Counted from the first letter of the stretch, positions 17,071-26,046 are shown. The stretch is 64,000 nucleotides of DNA from Arthrobacter pascens (GCF_030815585.1 NZ_JAUSWY010000001.1:3348001-3412000), one strand, 5' to 3'. The notes: a model not told the origin generated them from the sequence alone. Translations and numbers: made by a program.

Positions 17071-17496
17071 ATGACCACTGCGATCAGCCCCACAATCAAC
17101 CCCGCAAGGCACACCAGTAAGAAAGCAGGATCCTGGCTTGTGCTACTGCTGGCCGGAGTATTCGAGATCGGCTACGCGCTATGCGTGGCCGGCAGCAAAG
17201 GATTCACCGTCCTCGGTTGGTCGATCTCTGCCTTCATTTTCTTCCTCTTGACCTTGTTCTGCCTCAGCGTGGCGCTCAAATCCATCGACGTGGGGATCGG
17301 CTACGCCGTTTGGGCCGGCATCGGCGCCGTCGGCGCTGCCATCCTCGCACCTGTCTTCTTTGATGAGGTCCTCACCCCGATTCGCGCCCTCTGGCTGGCC
17401 GTCGTCATCGGCGGTGTCGTCTGGCTCAAGCTCGCTGACAGCGCAAAGCTGCAACGAAACCCTGAGGAGGCAACGGTCGCCGAACCAACTCGGTGA
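17071..17496 (+). CDS. Small multidrug resistance (SMR) transporter subunit 2
   Basis: A 141-residue SMR protein with a 20-residue charged N-terminal extension and a C-terminal hydrophilic tail, both longer than in subunit 1. The key glutamate is in AGVFEIGYALCVAGSKGF, and helix 3 has YAVWAGIGAVGAAI. AAGGA lies about 9 nt before the ATG. Spacing of 36 bp from subunit 1 indicates one transcript. The asymmetric tails fit a paired, orientation-fixed heterodimer. Confidence 0.9.
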   Translation: MTTAISPTINPARHTSKKAGSWLVLLLAGVFEIGYALCVAGSKGFTVLGWSISAFIFFLLTLFCLSVALKSIDVGIGYAVWAGIGAVGAAILAPVFFDEVLTPIRALWLAVVIGGVVWLKLADSAKLQRNPEEATVAEPTR

Positions 17497-17512
17497 TCAC
17501 ATCCTCTGGGCG

Positions 17513-18100
17513 TCAGTCTGGGCGCACATCTGTAACCTCGCCCTCTGCGGGGAGTGCCGTGTCGACGGAATTCCCTGCAGAGATCTGCCGCTTGACCTGC
17601 TCAAGCTCTTCTTTAAGCAGGTCAACGGTGGCGCGGTATTTTTCGAAGTCCGCCGTTCGGCGCCTAGCAACGGCGTAACTGATGCCGACGGCGAGAATGG
17701 CAAGTGGGAACGACACCAGCAGGGCCCAGCCGGAAACGGCCAGGAAGTCCAGCGCTACTGGAAGTGCCTGCTTGAATGCCAGGAACTCGTTCACCCCGCC
17801 CACCACTCCGTTCAGGGCGGAGTCCAGGGGTCCCAGAAACTGCCCCACGACAGGCGTCCCGGAAAACGACGGAGCGCTCAGCGGCGGTTCTCCCCCGGCG
17901 GACCAGCGCGGATCACCGAAATGGTTCAGGACGTAGATCCCGGCACCCGCGTTGAGGGCCGCGAAGAGCAGGACGGAACCAAGCCCAGTCCAATGAAGCC
18001 TACGCGGACGCCAGACGCCGGCCACAAGCGCGAAGACGGTGGCCGCAACCCAGGGAAAGATGCGGAGTTCGTCGCGGCTCATGCCGCCCAGTAGATCCAA
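17513..18100 (-). CDS. Uncharacterised integral membrane protein with C-terminal helix
   Basis: A 195-residue protein I do not recognise. Hydrophobic segments are at about residues 14-28, 38-55 and 117-144. The segments are separated by a loop rich in Gly/Pro and followed by a charged, coiled-coil-like tail (ATVDLLKEELEQVKRQI) at about 151-175. The tail is probably cytosolic. A TTG start has GGGG about 6-8 nt upstream; the in-frame ATG six codons later is an alternative. It converges with the SMR genes, leaving only 16 bp, and shares no obvious function with them. Confidence 0.6.
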   Translation of the reverse strand: MDLLGGMSRDELRIFPWVAATVFALVAGVWRPRRLHWTGLGSVLLFAALNAGAGIYVLNHFGDPRWSAGGEPPLSAPSFSGTPVVGQFLGPLDSALNGVVGGVNEFLAFKQALPVALDFLAVSGWALLVSFPLAILAVGISYAVARRRTADFEKYRATVDLLKEELEQVKRQISAGNSVDTALPAEGEVTDVRPD

Positions 18101-18443
18101 GGAATTCCCCGCCCCTTACAGTTGGAGTCAGTGCTTGTTCCGGTCCAAGCGAGCCTATCCCAGTCACCGGGGCATGCCGCGGCCAGTACTGCGCAGGCTA
18201 CCGAAATCGCATGTGTCAGCGACCCGTAGTTCCCCTAGGTGTAGCGAGCATCAAGCCGTTGCCGGAGAAATTCTTGACACACAGTCCAGTGTTCAGGCCT
18301 GACCCCGAACTAGGGTCCACCGCGGGCAGGGCCTCATGCGTCGGCGTCTTGAGCCGGACTCGACGAAGAGCCGCGCAACAGCTTGGCGGTGGCACCTGGA
18401 CCGACGCCCAGAGCGTGACCTGCGTCCGCGGTAAGGTGGCCCT
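18101..18443. other. Intergenic region, probable promoter of the glyoxalase-like gene
   Basis: About 340 bases without a supported gene. A TTGACA box occurs near 18273 but no matching -10 is obvious. No structured RNA was recognised. Confidence 0.45.
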
Positions 18444-19100
18444 GTGAGCAGCACCGAAGTCGATCACCTCGTCGTCGCCGCGGCCAGCCTGGAACAGGGC
18501 GTGGCTTGGTGCGAGGTCACACTCGGCATCACGCCAGGGCCGGGCGGCAAGCACCCGCTGATGGGCACGCACAACCGGGTGTTCAGCATCGCGTCGGCCG
18601 AGTTCCCGGGCGCATACTTCGAGATCATCGCCATCGATCCGGATGCTCCGTCGCCACCGCGCCGGCGCTGGTTCGGCCTCGACGACCCGGAACTGCAGCG
18701 GCGCATCGCCCATTCACCGCGCCTGGTGCATGTGGTGGCGCGCAGCCGCATGCTGGAAAGGCACCGAGGGGGCCTTGTTCACGCCGGAATCGACCCGGGG
18801 CTTCCGGTGGCCATGTCTCGCGACACGCTGCAGGGACGTCTGGCCTGGCAGGTCTTGGTGCGCGACGACGGCAGGCTGCAGCTAGGCGGTGCACTGCCGA
18901 CTCTGATCGAGTGGGACGGCACGCATCCCACCGAGCACATGGCGACAAGCGGCGTCGCGCTGCGCGAGCTGCAATTGGGCGGCCTGCCGCCGACGGTGCG
19001 CCAGCTGTTGGCGTTGCAGGGCGTGGGTTATGCCCCGGAACCGGCGCTGCGCGCCGTCCTGTCCACGCCGCTGGGCGACGTGATCCTTGAGACGGAATGA
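18444..19100 (+). CDS. VOC-superfamily glyoxalase-like protein
   Basis: A 218-residue protein opening with VDHLVVAAASLEQGVAWCE, the start of a Glyoxalase_3-type VOC domain. PLMGTHNRVFSI, FPGAYFEIIAIDP and LPTLIEWDG supply the usual His/Glu-like positions of the fold. GTG start with AAGGTGG just upstream. Function may be a metal-dependent lyase, dioxygenase or resistance protein; not resolvable. Its stop overlaps an ATG (ATGA) of a short frame running into the antisense acetyltransferase, which I do not accept as a gene. Confidence 0.78.
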   Translation: MSSTEVDHLVVAAASLEQGVAWCEVTLGITPGPGGKHPLMGTHNRVFSIASAEFPGAYFEIIAIDPDAPSPPRRRWFGLDDPELQRRIAHSPRLVHVVARSRMLERHRGGLVHAGIDPGLPVAMSRDTLQGRLAWQVLVRDDGRLQLGGALPTLIEWDGTHPTEHMATSGVALRELQLGGLPPTVRQLLALQGVGYAPEPALRAVLSTPLGDVILETE

Positions 19101-19234
19101 CCACCGAAGAGCTGTTCCGCCAAGAAGCTACATCAAGGACACCCGTCCAGTGGCTGCAGGAAACACGTGCAGCTGACTACACGCCAGCTCGCGAGAAGGT
19201 CCTGGCACGGCCACTAACGAAGTACCAAGGAGAT

Positions 19235-19753
19235 CTACGGCGACAGGCTCTTCGTGTACCAGGTGAACTGTCGGCCGTCACCCTCTTCGCTCTGGCGGAA
19301 AGGAACGTAGCCGGCCCGTCGGGCGACGGCAATCGATGCGGTGTTCCTCGGTTCGATTCTGAGGACCGCCTGGACTGCCCCTGCCGCCGCGGCATAGGCA
19401 CCTACGAGGAGGACCGCGCGTGTGGCGATGCCCCGGCCGCGCCACTCAGGATGGAGTCCGTAGCTGATGTTCACCGTTCCCGGCTGTAGGTACGGCTGAT
19501 CAAACCGCACCTCGGTCGTGCCCACAAGTTCACCCGAGCCGGCCCGTACGCCAAAGGCATGCAGAGGCCCGCCGGCTTCCCACTGATCCATGCAGCGCCC
19601 TATGTAATCCTCCACAGACTGCCGGGTGCTGATGCCCCCACTGAGCCATCTGACAAGTTCGTCGTCTTCCCCCGCCAGGTGGGGATCGACGTCCTCCAGG
19701 CAAAGCGGGGACAACCGGATAACACCATCGGTTAGTTCCAAACTGTGTCCCAC
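19235..19753 (-). CDS. GNAT-family N-acetyltransferase (RimJ/RimL-like)
   Basis: A 172-residue GNAT protein: LTDGVIRLSPLCLEDVDPHL is a RimJ/L-like beginning. The acetyl-CoA-binding motif A is YGLHPEWRGRGIATRAVLL (R-G-x-G-x-A pattern), and motif B contains RIEPRNTASIAVARRAGY. It should acetylate an amine on a protein terminus, antibiotic or metabolite. No partner gene is close. The family is sure, the substrate unknown. Confidence 0.87.
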   Translation of the reverse strand: MGHSLELTDGVIRLSPLCLEDVDPHLAGEDDELVRWLSGGISTRQSVEDYIGRCMDQWEAGGPLHAFGVRAGSGELVGTTEVRFDQPYLQPGTVNISYGLHPEWRGRGIATRAVLLVGAYAAAAGAVQAVLRIEPRNTASIAVARRAGYVPFRQSEEGDGRQFTWYTKSLSP

Positions 19754-20093
19754 ACTTCATCACCGACCATGGACAGCATCCTAGCCATGCGACCCCAGCC
19801 TGGTAGTCTCACTGCCGCGTACCCAACGAACATTCCCAGTACGGCGAACCTCAAACCGCACGGCCACCGGGACTGCCCGGATCCCGTTGTCATCCGGGCC
19901 CTCTGGTGCTATTACCTTTGTATTAGACGTCTTTGGCGCGCAAAAATTCGATATTGATCAGCGGCAGCATGCGAATCAATCCGCTCAGAGCTCCCTGGGT
20001 ACCAACGGACAGGACCCACTTCAGGGAGGCCGCTCAGAAGGATTTCACGGCATCGCTACTCAGCATTGGAATAGCCAGATGATGGGAGTCCAG
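19754..20093. other. Intergenic region
   Basis: About 340 bases with no convincing coding sequence. Frames that run through it lack ribosome sites and read as unstructured peptide. Presumably contains the promoter of the GNAT gene and of the small membrane protein. Confidence 0.5.
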
Positions 20094-20312
20094 ATGGGGA
20101 CAGAGACGATCCTCGCCTTCCTCGGCGGGTATATCGCAACGGCCGTCGGAGTGTTCCTGTTGTACTCGCCGGTCTTGGTTCTGTTCGCTGTGTTGCTGCT
20201 GACAGCCGGCATTCTGCAGCTCATCTCCTTGCCTTTCATCGTCATGATCCGCAGACTGCGCGGGCGCGGAAAGTCAGACTCACCATCGGATGGAACATGG
20301 CTCCTGCAGTGA
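20094..20312 (+). CDS. Small two-helix membrane protein of unknown function
   Basis: A 72-residue protein beginning MGTETILAFLGGYIATAV, with two hydrophobic helices (about residues 5-24 and 26-49) and a basic, soluble C-terminus (MIRRLRGRGKSDS). GGGAG lies about 6 nt before this ATG, better than two upstream ATGs. No family recognised. Confidence 0.5.
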   Translation: MGTETILAFLGGYIATAVGVFLLYSPVLVLFAVLLLTAGILQLISLPFIVMIRRLRGRGKSDSPSDGTWLLQ

Positions 20313-20633
20313 TGCTTGAGATTGATGCGGGCGAACCGCGGGATCACCTTGACGGGTTTGCCCGGCTCATCGAGTGATCCGCAGGGCTTCGTTCCGGTTG
20401 GTCGCTGACCAGCGCGGCGTACCGTGCCGCTTCCAGTGCGTGGACGCTGCTGAAGTCCGGCTGGCCGTTGGTTGCGTGCAGCAGTAGTAGCAGATGTTCA
20501 GTGACCTTCTAAGAAGGTTTGCGGATCGCCTGAAAGGACGGTGTTTTCTTCCGCGGTGAGGCGTACTCTGAGCAGAATCGTGCGCCCCCGAATGGGGTTC
20601 AGAGGGAATATTGGGGAAGGCGGCAGGAACGGG
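20313..20633. other. Intergenic region with a coding-like remnant on the minus strand
   Basis: About 320 bases. On the minus strand a stretch reads HATNGQPDFSSVHALEAARY and onwards, resembling the C-terminus of a Gfo/Idh/MocA-type oxidoreductase, but there is no start or upstream domain. It may be the trace of a lost gene. No complete gene is supported. Confidence 0.35.
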
Positions 20634-20858
20634 ATGACACTCAAAGACGAGTGGGACCGACTTGATTCAGAGACGCGCAAGTGGTTCCTGGATAATCCGG
20701 GATGCGTGATGGTGCCGCGCACCGTCGCCGCGCGGATCAAACAAAATTCCGCCGGGCACATCGACGTCGACGGCCACGGTCAGATGATTCTTTCCCGTGA
20801 AGACCTCGATGTCATCCGCGAGAAGGGAACGGGTATGGCTGCTGACAAGGCTCCCTGA
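20634..20858 (+). CDS. Hypothetical small soluble protein
   Basis: A 74-residue acidic/basic protein starting MTLKDEWDRLDSETRKWF. It looks like a small folded helix-rich protein (DNPGCVMVPRTVAARIKQNS). AGGAA lies 6 nt before the ATG. I do not recognise a family. It precedes TerC by about 190 bp in the same direction, but no functional tie is visible. Confidence 0.55.
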   Translation: MTLKDEWDRLDSETRKWFLDNPGCVMVPRTVAARIKQNSAGHIDVDGHGQMILSREDLDVIREKGTGMAADKAP

Positions 20859-21052
20859 AGAATCCCGGTTCTTCGACGCGACGCAGCCCCGGGAAGCGCA
20901 GACCGCCGATGGAGATGAAAAGGACGGCTGTGTGGTTTTCGCGGGTCATTCGGGCGTAGCCTGACCGCAAGGCAGGAATCGGGAAGCGGGGGCAGCCCCC
21001 TTGCGCGCCATGGGTTTTCCTGCCATGCCTTCATCGGCTACTGGAAGCGGGA

Positions 21053-22237
21053 ATGATGGACGTTCCTTCACTGGTATGGGTTCTGACCATCGCGGGAATC
21101 GTTGCGCTGCTGGTCTTTGACTTCATTTTCCACGTCCGCCACGCGCACATTCCCACGCTGAAGGAAGCGGCCATCTGGTCCTCAATGTATGTAGGGATCG
21201 CGCTGTGCTTCGGGCTGGTCATTTTGGCCTTCGGAGGTGCATCACCGGGCGCAGAGTATTTCGCGGGTTATATCACTGAGAAGGCGCTCTCAGTGGACAA
21301 CCTGTTCGTCTTCCTGGTGATCATTAACAGTTTTCGGGTGCCCGGCGAAGACCAGCAAAAAGTGCTGCTGTTCGGCATAGTATTCGCGCTGGTCGTACGG
21401 ACCGTCTTCATCTTCCTAGGGGCTGCACTGATCACCACCTTCGCCTGGGTCTTTTACGTCTTCGGACTCATCCTGCTGGTGACTGCGGGCAACATGCTGA
21501 GACCCGAGGGTTCGGAGGGAAAATCGGCGAGCAGCGTCATGATCCGGATAACCAAACGGCTGTTTCACACCACCGACTACTACGACGGTGACAAGCTGTT
21601 AACGGTCCGGGAGGGCAAACGGGCGCTGACTCCCATGCTGGTGGTGATGGTTGCCATCGCCGGCACTGACATTCTCTTCGCAGTGGACTCGATACCTGCG
21701 ATTTTTGGCCTGACCCAGGACGTCTTCATTGTCTTCACGGCGAACGCGTTCGCGCTCCTTGGCCTCCGTCAGCTCTACTTCCTGATCGACGGGCTCCTGA
21801 ACCGTCTGATCTTCCTCTCCTACGGGCTGGCCCTGATCCTGGCATTCATCGGCGTAAAACTCATGCTCCACGCCCTGCACGAAAACAACGTGGCGTTTAT
21901 CAACGACGGCGATCCGGTACCGGTAATCGAGTTGGATACACGGCTTTCGCTCACAGTCATCATCGCAGTGCTGAGTGTAACTGTCCTCGCGTCCCTGCTC
22001 AGCCGCCGCGGAAAGGTTCAAGCGGTCACGTCTGCCGCCCGTCGTCATGCTGCCAACTACCTGGACCCTGACTACACCACGGAGGTCGGAGAACGGAACC
22101 GGATCTTCACGAAGCTGCTCGAGGAAGAACAACAGATACGCAGCCTCGGACCAAAACATCGCCAGCACGCTAATGACGAGAAGGACCTGGTGGACCTGAT
22201 CTCCCAGGCCCACCGGAAACATGATGAAAAACTCTAA
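21053..22237 (+). CDS. TerC-family integral membrane protein
   Basis: A 394-residue membrane protein of the TerC/Alx family, linked elsewhere to tellurite resistance and manganese export. It has about nine helices. The two family acidic motifs are ITEKALSVDNLFVF (residues 74-87) and AGTDILFAVDSIPAIF (203-218). A C-terminal soluble tail of about 60 residues ends KHDEKL. The ATG pair is preceded by GGAAGCGGG. The upstream region was checked for a yybP-ykoY manganese riboswitch and does not show one. Family is certain; metal specificity is inferred. Confidence 0.9.
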   Translation: MMDVPSLVWVLTIAGIVALLVFDFIFHVRHAHIPTLKEAAIWSSMYVGIALCFGLVILAFGGASPGAEYFAGYITEKALSVDNLFVFLVIINSFRVPGEDQQKVLLFGIVFALVVRTVFIFLGAALITTFAWVFYVFGLILLVTAGNMLRPEGSEGKSASSVMIRITKRLFHTTDYYDGDKLLTVREGKRALTPMLVVMVAIAGTDILFAVDSIPAIFGLTQDVFIVFTANAFALLGLRQLYFLIDGLLNRLIFLSYGLALILAFIGVKLMLHALHENNVAFINDGDPVPVIELDTRLSLTVIIAVLSVTVLASLLSRRGKVQAVTSAARRHAANYLDPDYTTEVGERNRIFTKLLEEEQQIRSLGPKHRQHANDEKDLVDLISQAHRKHDEKL

Positions 22238-22353
22238 GCAAGGACACCCCTCGGGAAGGTCGCTTCGACCGGCCGAAGGAAGGCAGTGGTTGAGCCAGGC
22301 AGGCTGTGTGTGCAGCGTCGTAAGCAGTTTCCACGGATCGGAAGAATGCGCTG

Positions 22354-23172
22354 TTACCTGGCGATCATGACGTTGCCATGTGCGTGGGTCAGAACTGTGG
22401 CCAGGGTTCCGGGATGGCCTTCACGCCTGTGGGCCCCCAATACCAGCAGTTCCGCGTCAGCTCCCGCCTCGACCAGTGCAGTAGCCACGGAGTGGCCGGA
22501 GAGTAATTCCTCCGTCACGGCCATGTCAGGGGCGAGATCCTGCACCCAGAGCATGGCATTGCGCAGCACATCATGGCCGTGCTTCTGTGCGGGTGTGTGG
22601 CGCTTCCAAACCGGCGCAGACGGATCAACATGGACGATCCGCAGCTTCGTCTGCAGGGTCTGCGCCACACGGACTGACTGCTCCAGGACCTTGCTGCTCC
22701 GCAGGTGCCCGTCGACGCAGGCAACCACTGGTTTTCCTTCCCCTCGTTCGGCCCGGACCACCACAAGTGGGCAGGGGCACGCCCCGGAGAGGTCAACGGA
22801 AACGGAGCCGGCCAGTTTTCCGAGGAAGCCCCCCAGCCCGCGGTTACCGACCACGAGCAGGTCCGCATCGAGGGATTCCTGGCGCAAAACGTCGGCGGGC
22901 AGGCCCGCAATCATCCGCGGTTCGATTTCCTGCCCGTGCGAGTACTCCTGGGCAAGTTCCACGCCCTCGGAAAGAATCGCTTCGGCAGCGTGCCGCAGCC
23001 CGCTGTCGGCGACGCCCTTCACTGGTGCGACGTCGTGAGTGAACAGGGGCCAGATCCAGGCATGGATGATGCGAACGCCGGCCTGCGAGGCCACGGCATA
23101 TTCCGTGGCCCAGTGCAGGGCCACTTTGGACGGGTCCGAGCCGTCATAACCGACTGCCACTTTGATGCCCAT
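22354..23172 (-). CDS. Tandem universal stress protein (two UspA domains)
   Basis: A 272-residue protein with two UspA domains. Domain 1 starts IKVAVGYDGSDPSKVAL and ends with the ATP-binding G-2x-G-9x-G(S/T) motif GNRGLGGFLGKLAGSVS. Domain 2 begins PVVACVDGHLRSSKVL and ends at LGAHRREGHPG, a degraded binding motif. The first domain should bind ATP, the second probably not. The ATG has AGGTGG about 10 nt upstream. Usually induced by starvation, hypoxia or membrane stress; it stands alone here. Confidence 0.9.
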   Translation of the reverse strand: MGIKVAVGYDGSDPSKVALHWATEYAVASQAGVRIIHAWIWPLFTHDVAPVKGVADSGLRHAAEAILSEGVELAQEYSHGQEIEPRMIAGLPADVLRQESLDADLLVVGNRGLGGFLGKLAGSVSVDLSGACPCPLVVVRAERGEGKPVVACVDGHLRSSKVLEQSVRVAQTLQTKLRIVHVDPSAPVWKRHTPAQKHGHDVLRNAMLWVQDLAPDMAVTEELLSGHSVATALVEAGADAELLVLGAHRREGHPGTLATVLTHAHGNVMIAR

Positions 23173-23458
23173 AGTTACCGCCACCTGAGTACAGAGGCCA
23201 GCTCACGGGAAGGCCGCTTGTGGCCTTCGTCTCGATTGCTGCATCTACTTGAATTAAAACAGGAACCGGGGCCAAGTGAAATCGTCCGGACCGTAACTGC
23301 TGGACAACACTCCAGATAATGATCCGCCGCCCCAAACGTCGCCCGGTACATGACCTTGTCGGCTACATCTCTGACACTGTTTGAGATTGTCATGACCCCA
23401 ATGCAACCACCACACTGGCCGGTACGGGGCAATCGTTTTCCGAAATCATTGCCTCGAA

Positions 23459-23903
23459 GCTGCCATAGAGCTGCCTCCCACCACCTCAGCATCGAGGAAG
23501 TTCGCCGAGGAAAACGCTGACTTCTCCTCGTCAAATGGACGCATCATGCTCACGATCGAAGATTCAGCCGGTGACGCCGTAGGTGGCATCAACCTAAACA
23601 GCATTGACGAGCGGAACGGCACTTTCAGCATCGGCACGGTGATTAACAAAGAGCGCCACGGGAAGGGTTACGGTACTCGAGCCATGATCATTCTGTTGAA
23701 GTATGCGTTTCTTTGAACGAAGGCTCAACAAATTCAACGACCAGGTTCTTGAGGGTAACGAGGGCTCGGCCAAGATGCTGAAAAAACTCGGTTGCGTGCA
23801 AGAAGGCGTCCGCCGGCAGGTTATCTACATGAACGGGCAATACCTGGACGAATCGTTGTTCGGACTTACGAAAGAGGAGTTTCTCGGGCACAACGTACGG
23901 TAA
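23459..23903 (+). pseudogene. GNAT acetyltransferase gene, frameshifted and without a clear start
   Basis: Reading one frame gives FAEENADFSSSNGRIML through GTVINKERHGKGYGTRAMII (a GNAT acetyl-CoA motif) to LLKYAFL and a stop. The neighbouring frame continues without a gap as ERRLNKFNDQVLEGNEG and then KMLKKLGCVQEGVRRQ to the normal end. One extra T in the TTT at 23712-23714 accounts for the break. The N-terminal third is absent or unrecognisable. Base composition is less GC-rich than around it, suggesting a transferred, decaying gene. Confidence 0.8.
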
Positions 23904-24277
23904 CGCGGGCATTGAGACTGCCTCCGCTGTTTCACATCACAGAACCGGTCGGTTTTGACCGCCGTGAAGAGAACAGCCGAGTCCTCTTCCGCCTCAAGAC
24001 TGTGGAGACCATTCGGCACAATGAGGAGGTCGCCCGCCTTGCCCTGCCACGACTCACCACCGGCTTTTAGCCAGACGCTTCCCTTCAGGACAAAGACCGT
24101 GGCTTCGCCGGGGTTCTGGTGTTCGCTGAGCTGAGTGCCGGCACGGAAGGCCATGACGGTTTGCCGGAGGGCCTTCTCGTGTCCGCCGAAGGCCGTGTCG
24201 GCCGCCCGCCCGCTGGGTGCCGCCACAGCGGCCTTGATTTGCTGACGGGCCAGGGCATCTATCGATATTTTCTGCAT
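23825..24277 (-). CDS. Cupin-domain protein with run-on C-terminus
   Basis: About 150 residues. A small RmlC-type cupin covers most of it: FRAGTQLSEHQNPGEATVFVL (metal-ligand His/Glu positions) and DLLIVPNGLHSLEAEEDSAV. It begins MQKISIDALARQQI with GGTGG a few bases upstream. The last 35-40 residues (RFCDVKQRRQSQ onward) look unlike any cupin and partly lie antisense to the 3' end of the acetyltransferase pseudogene. The original stop was probably lost at a rearrangement near 23.93 kb. The cupin core itself looks functional. Confidence 0.75.
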   Translation of the reverse strand: MQKISIDALARQQIKAAVAAPSGRAADTAFGGHEKALRQTVMAFRAGTQLSEHQNPGEATVFVLKGSVWLKAGGESWQGKAGDLLIVPNGLHSLEAEEDSAVLFTAVKTDRFCDVKQRRQSQCPRYRTLCPRNSSFVSPNNDSSRYCPFM

Positions 24278-24362
24278 GAGGCCACCGTACCCACGTTTGC
24301 CCGGGCTGCGGAGGGTGTGGCTGCACATCCAAAGCACGGAGCATCGCCGATCCGAAAACGTC

Positions 24363-25382
24363 CTACCCGCTCGGCTGCGAAGGCGGGAAGACGGCGTCCA
24401 CGATAGTTTCTGTCAGCGTGTGGATCATCTGGATGCGTTCGGCCTCGTCAGTGCTGTCAGCGATTTCGGTGTAAATCGCCAATGCATAGGTCCTTTCCCG
24501 GAAGGTAAGCAGCGCAACGTCGTGAAGGTTTCCGTTGAGCAGCCCATATTTGTGATGCACTGTGATGTCCGGCCTGCAGGCGGCGGGGATAAGACCTTCA
24601 ACATTGGTGTTCTGCATGTAACCGAGCAGCTGCTCGGTGTGCTCCCGGTTAAGCAGGCCCCCTGAGTACAGCTGCGTCAGGAAGAGTGCCATTTCCGCTG
24701 GTGTGAGGAGGTTTTGTTGATCGTAGGGGATGCCTATCGAGGCGGCGTACCGGATGAGGCGCGGGTACCCGACGGCGTTCCTCAAAAGGTGCCACGAGTC
24801 GTTGGTGCTTCTATTGATCATGGACTTGAGCTGGAAGGCGGCGTTGTAGTTCCCCAACTTTTGTTCCAAGGTGGCTTCACCGGTTTCAACGAGGTGATAG
24901 TAGGCCGCGGCGGTGATGAGCTTCCCCGTGCTGGCCGCCACGAAAGGCGACTGATCCCCATACGTACGTGGCTCTCCGCCGCCAACCGCAGCGAGGGCAA
25001 CGCCGACGCGATAGCCCTCCGCACCCTTGAGAATCCGGTCAATGCTGTCCTGCAGGCCCGCAGGTATGGCAGTCGTCGCCATGCCCCAAGTTTCTGGAGC
25101 CAAGGAAGCCAAGGCAGACGGGGCAGCTGGCGCAGCCGGAGCAGCCAAGGTAGCTGGCGCAGACGGGGCAGCCAAGGTAGCTGGCGCAGCCTGAACAGCC
25201 ATGGTAGCTGGGGCAGCCGGGGAAGTAGACCAGGACGGGGGTTCCGAACGCACGGCGGGGAACATGAGAGTGGCCGGGATGAGCAGCGCGGCCGCTCCCC
25301 TCGAGAGAATCAGGCGCCTCCGCCGGGCCAGGGATGATCGGCAGTGGCGCCCCTCCTGGCGCGCGAGCGAATCCAAGGGCAT
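24363..25382 (-). CDS. Secreted serine hydrolase, class A beta-lactamase-like
   Basis: A 339-residue exported protein. A twin-arginine-like N-terminus (LARRRRLILSRG plus hydrophobic run) leads to an Ala/Pro linker with 9-residue repeats, then a Beta-lactamase2-type domain. Active-site elements are S151-T-G-K154 (FVAASTGKLI), an S-x-N-like triad at residues 192-194 (RSTNDSW) and K278-Y-G280 (HHKYGLLNG) in place of KTG. No Omega-loop glutamate is obvious to me. AGGAG lies 7 nt before the ATG. It could be a true beta-lactamase or a peptidoglycan-processing relative; the Y in the KTG triad makes the latter equally likely. Confidence 0.82.
   Translation of the reverse strand: MPLDSLARQEGRHCRSSLARRRRLILSRGAAALLIPATLMFPAVRSEPPSWSTSPAAPATMAVQAAPATLAAPSAPATLAAPAAPAAPSALASLAPETWGMATTAIPAGLQDSIDRILKGAEGYRVGVALAAVGGGEPRTYGDQSPFVAASTGKLITAAAYYHLVETGEATLEQKLGNYNAAFQLKSMINRSTNDSWHLLRNAVGYPRLIRYAASIGIPYDQQNLLTPAEMALFLTQLYSGGLLNREHTEQLLGYMQNTNVEGLIPAACRPDITVHHKYGLLNGNLHDVALLTFRERTYALAIYTEIADSTDEAERIQMIHTLTETIVDAVFPPSQPSG
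25137..25217 (-). repeat. Three 27-bp in-frame repeats in the hydrolase linker
   Basis: Residues 56-82 of the hydrolase read AAPATMAVQ, AAPATLAAP, SAPATLAAP: three tandem 9-residue units, 27 nt each, forming a flexible stalk between signal and enzyme. Such units can change in number by slippage. Confidence 0.8.
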
Positions 25383-25629
25383 GGGGATCTCCTGTCTCGA
25401 CCAGTGATCGAAGCAGCATCAGCATCCCCAGCGTCCGCCAATACCAAGCAGGCTTATTAAAGCATGGATATTGGCCGATCACGGTACCTGTTTTTCGACA
25501 CGCAATCACGGCGTGTGAAGCGGGTAGAGCCCGCGGCCCTTTGCAAGTACCGGATAAGCGAGCTCGTAGCGCGCAGTCGGAGCGGCACGGTAATCGCCGA
25601 GGGCCTGGGAATCGTTGCCAGGCATCCAG

Positions 25630-26046
25630 TTATGCCGGCACTGCGCCGATCTGCTGCATGAGCGTCAGCGTATCGGTAACTCCCCAGTGCTCGGCGACCT
25701 TGCCGTCCTGGACACGGATAATGTCGATCCCGGCGAATTCAACATTTCGTCCGGTTGGCGCAATTCCCACGAAGTCGCCTCGGTGCGTACCGGTTAGGAT
25801 TCCGTGAACGGCCTCCAGATTTCCGTCCGCCAATGCAGGTTCGCTTGTCTTGACCTTGAGATCCGGAAATGCGGACCGGATTGCGTTTATGTAAAACACG
25901 ACGCCTGCCTTGCCCGGCGGTTGCCCGGGAAAAGGCTCCTCGTGGTCCACAAAGTCATCCGCTATCAGCTCGTCGACGAGTGCGACGTTTCCGCCCACAA
26001 GAACTTCCTGGTAGAAGCGCTGCATGATTCCACTGCCGTCAGACAT
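25630..26046 (-). CDS. SnoaL-like ester cyclase family protein
   Basis: A 138-residue SnoaL/NTF2-fold protein. MQRFYQEVLVGGNVALVDEL, DDFVDHEEPFPGQPPGKAG, HRGDFVGIAPTGRNVEF and EHWGVTDTLTLMQQIG are the family pattern. These proteins act as small cyclases, isomerases or ligand-binding accessory proteins. TAAAGGAG lies 7 nt before the ATG. It stands alone; no polyketide genes are nearby, so a general metabolic role is more likely than antibiotic synthesis. Confidence 0.87.
   Translation of the reverse strand: MSDGSGIMQRFYQEVLVGGNVALVDELIADDFVDHEEPFPGQPPGKAGVVFYINAIRSAFPDLKVKTSEPALADGNLEAVHGILTGTHRGDFVGIAPTGRNVEFAGIDIIRVQDGKVAEHWGVTDTLTLMQQIGAVPA

Noticed and set aside
19097..19489. Frame starting in an ATGA overlap with the VOC gene (MTTEELFRQEATSRTP)
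   Set aside because: Its second half is antisense to the GNAT gene and no family is recognised. The first 40 codons might be the start of a lost gene, but evidence is too thin.
20330..20500. Minus-strand coding-like remnant (SSVHALEAARYAALV)
   Set aside because: Resembles an oxidoreductase C-terminus but is too short to call a pseudogene.
20859..21052. Possible manganese (yybP-ykoY) riboswitch before terC
   Set aside because: The conserved GGGGAGTAG-type and paired core blocks are absent; only a GGGGG-CAG-CCCCC hairpin is seen.
25081..25217. CRISPR-like array
   Set aside because: The repeats are in-frame 27-bp coding units without spacers.
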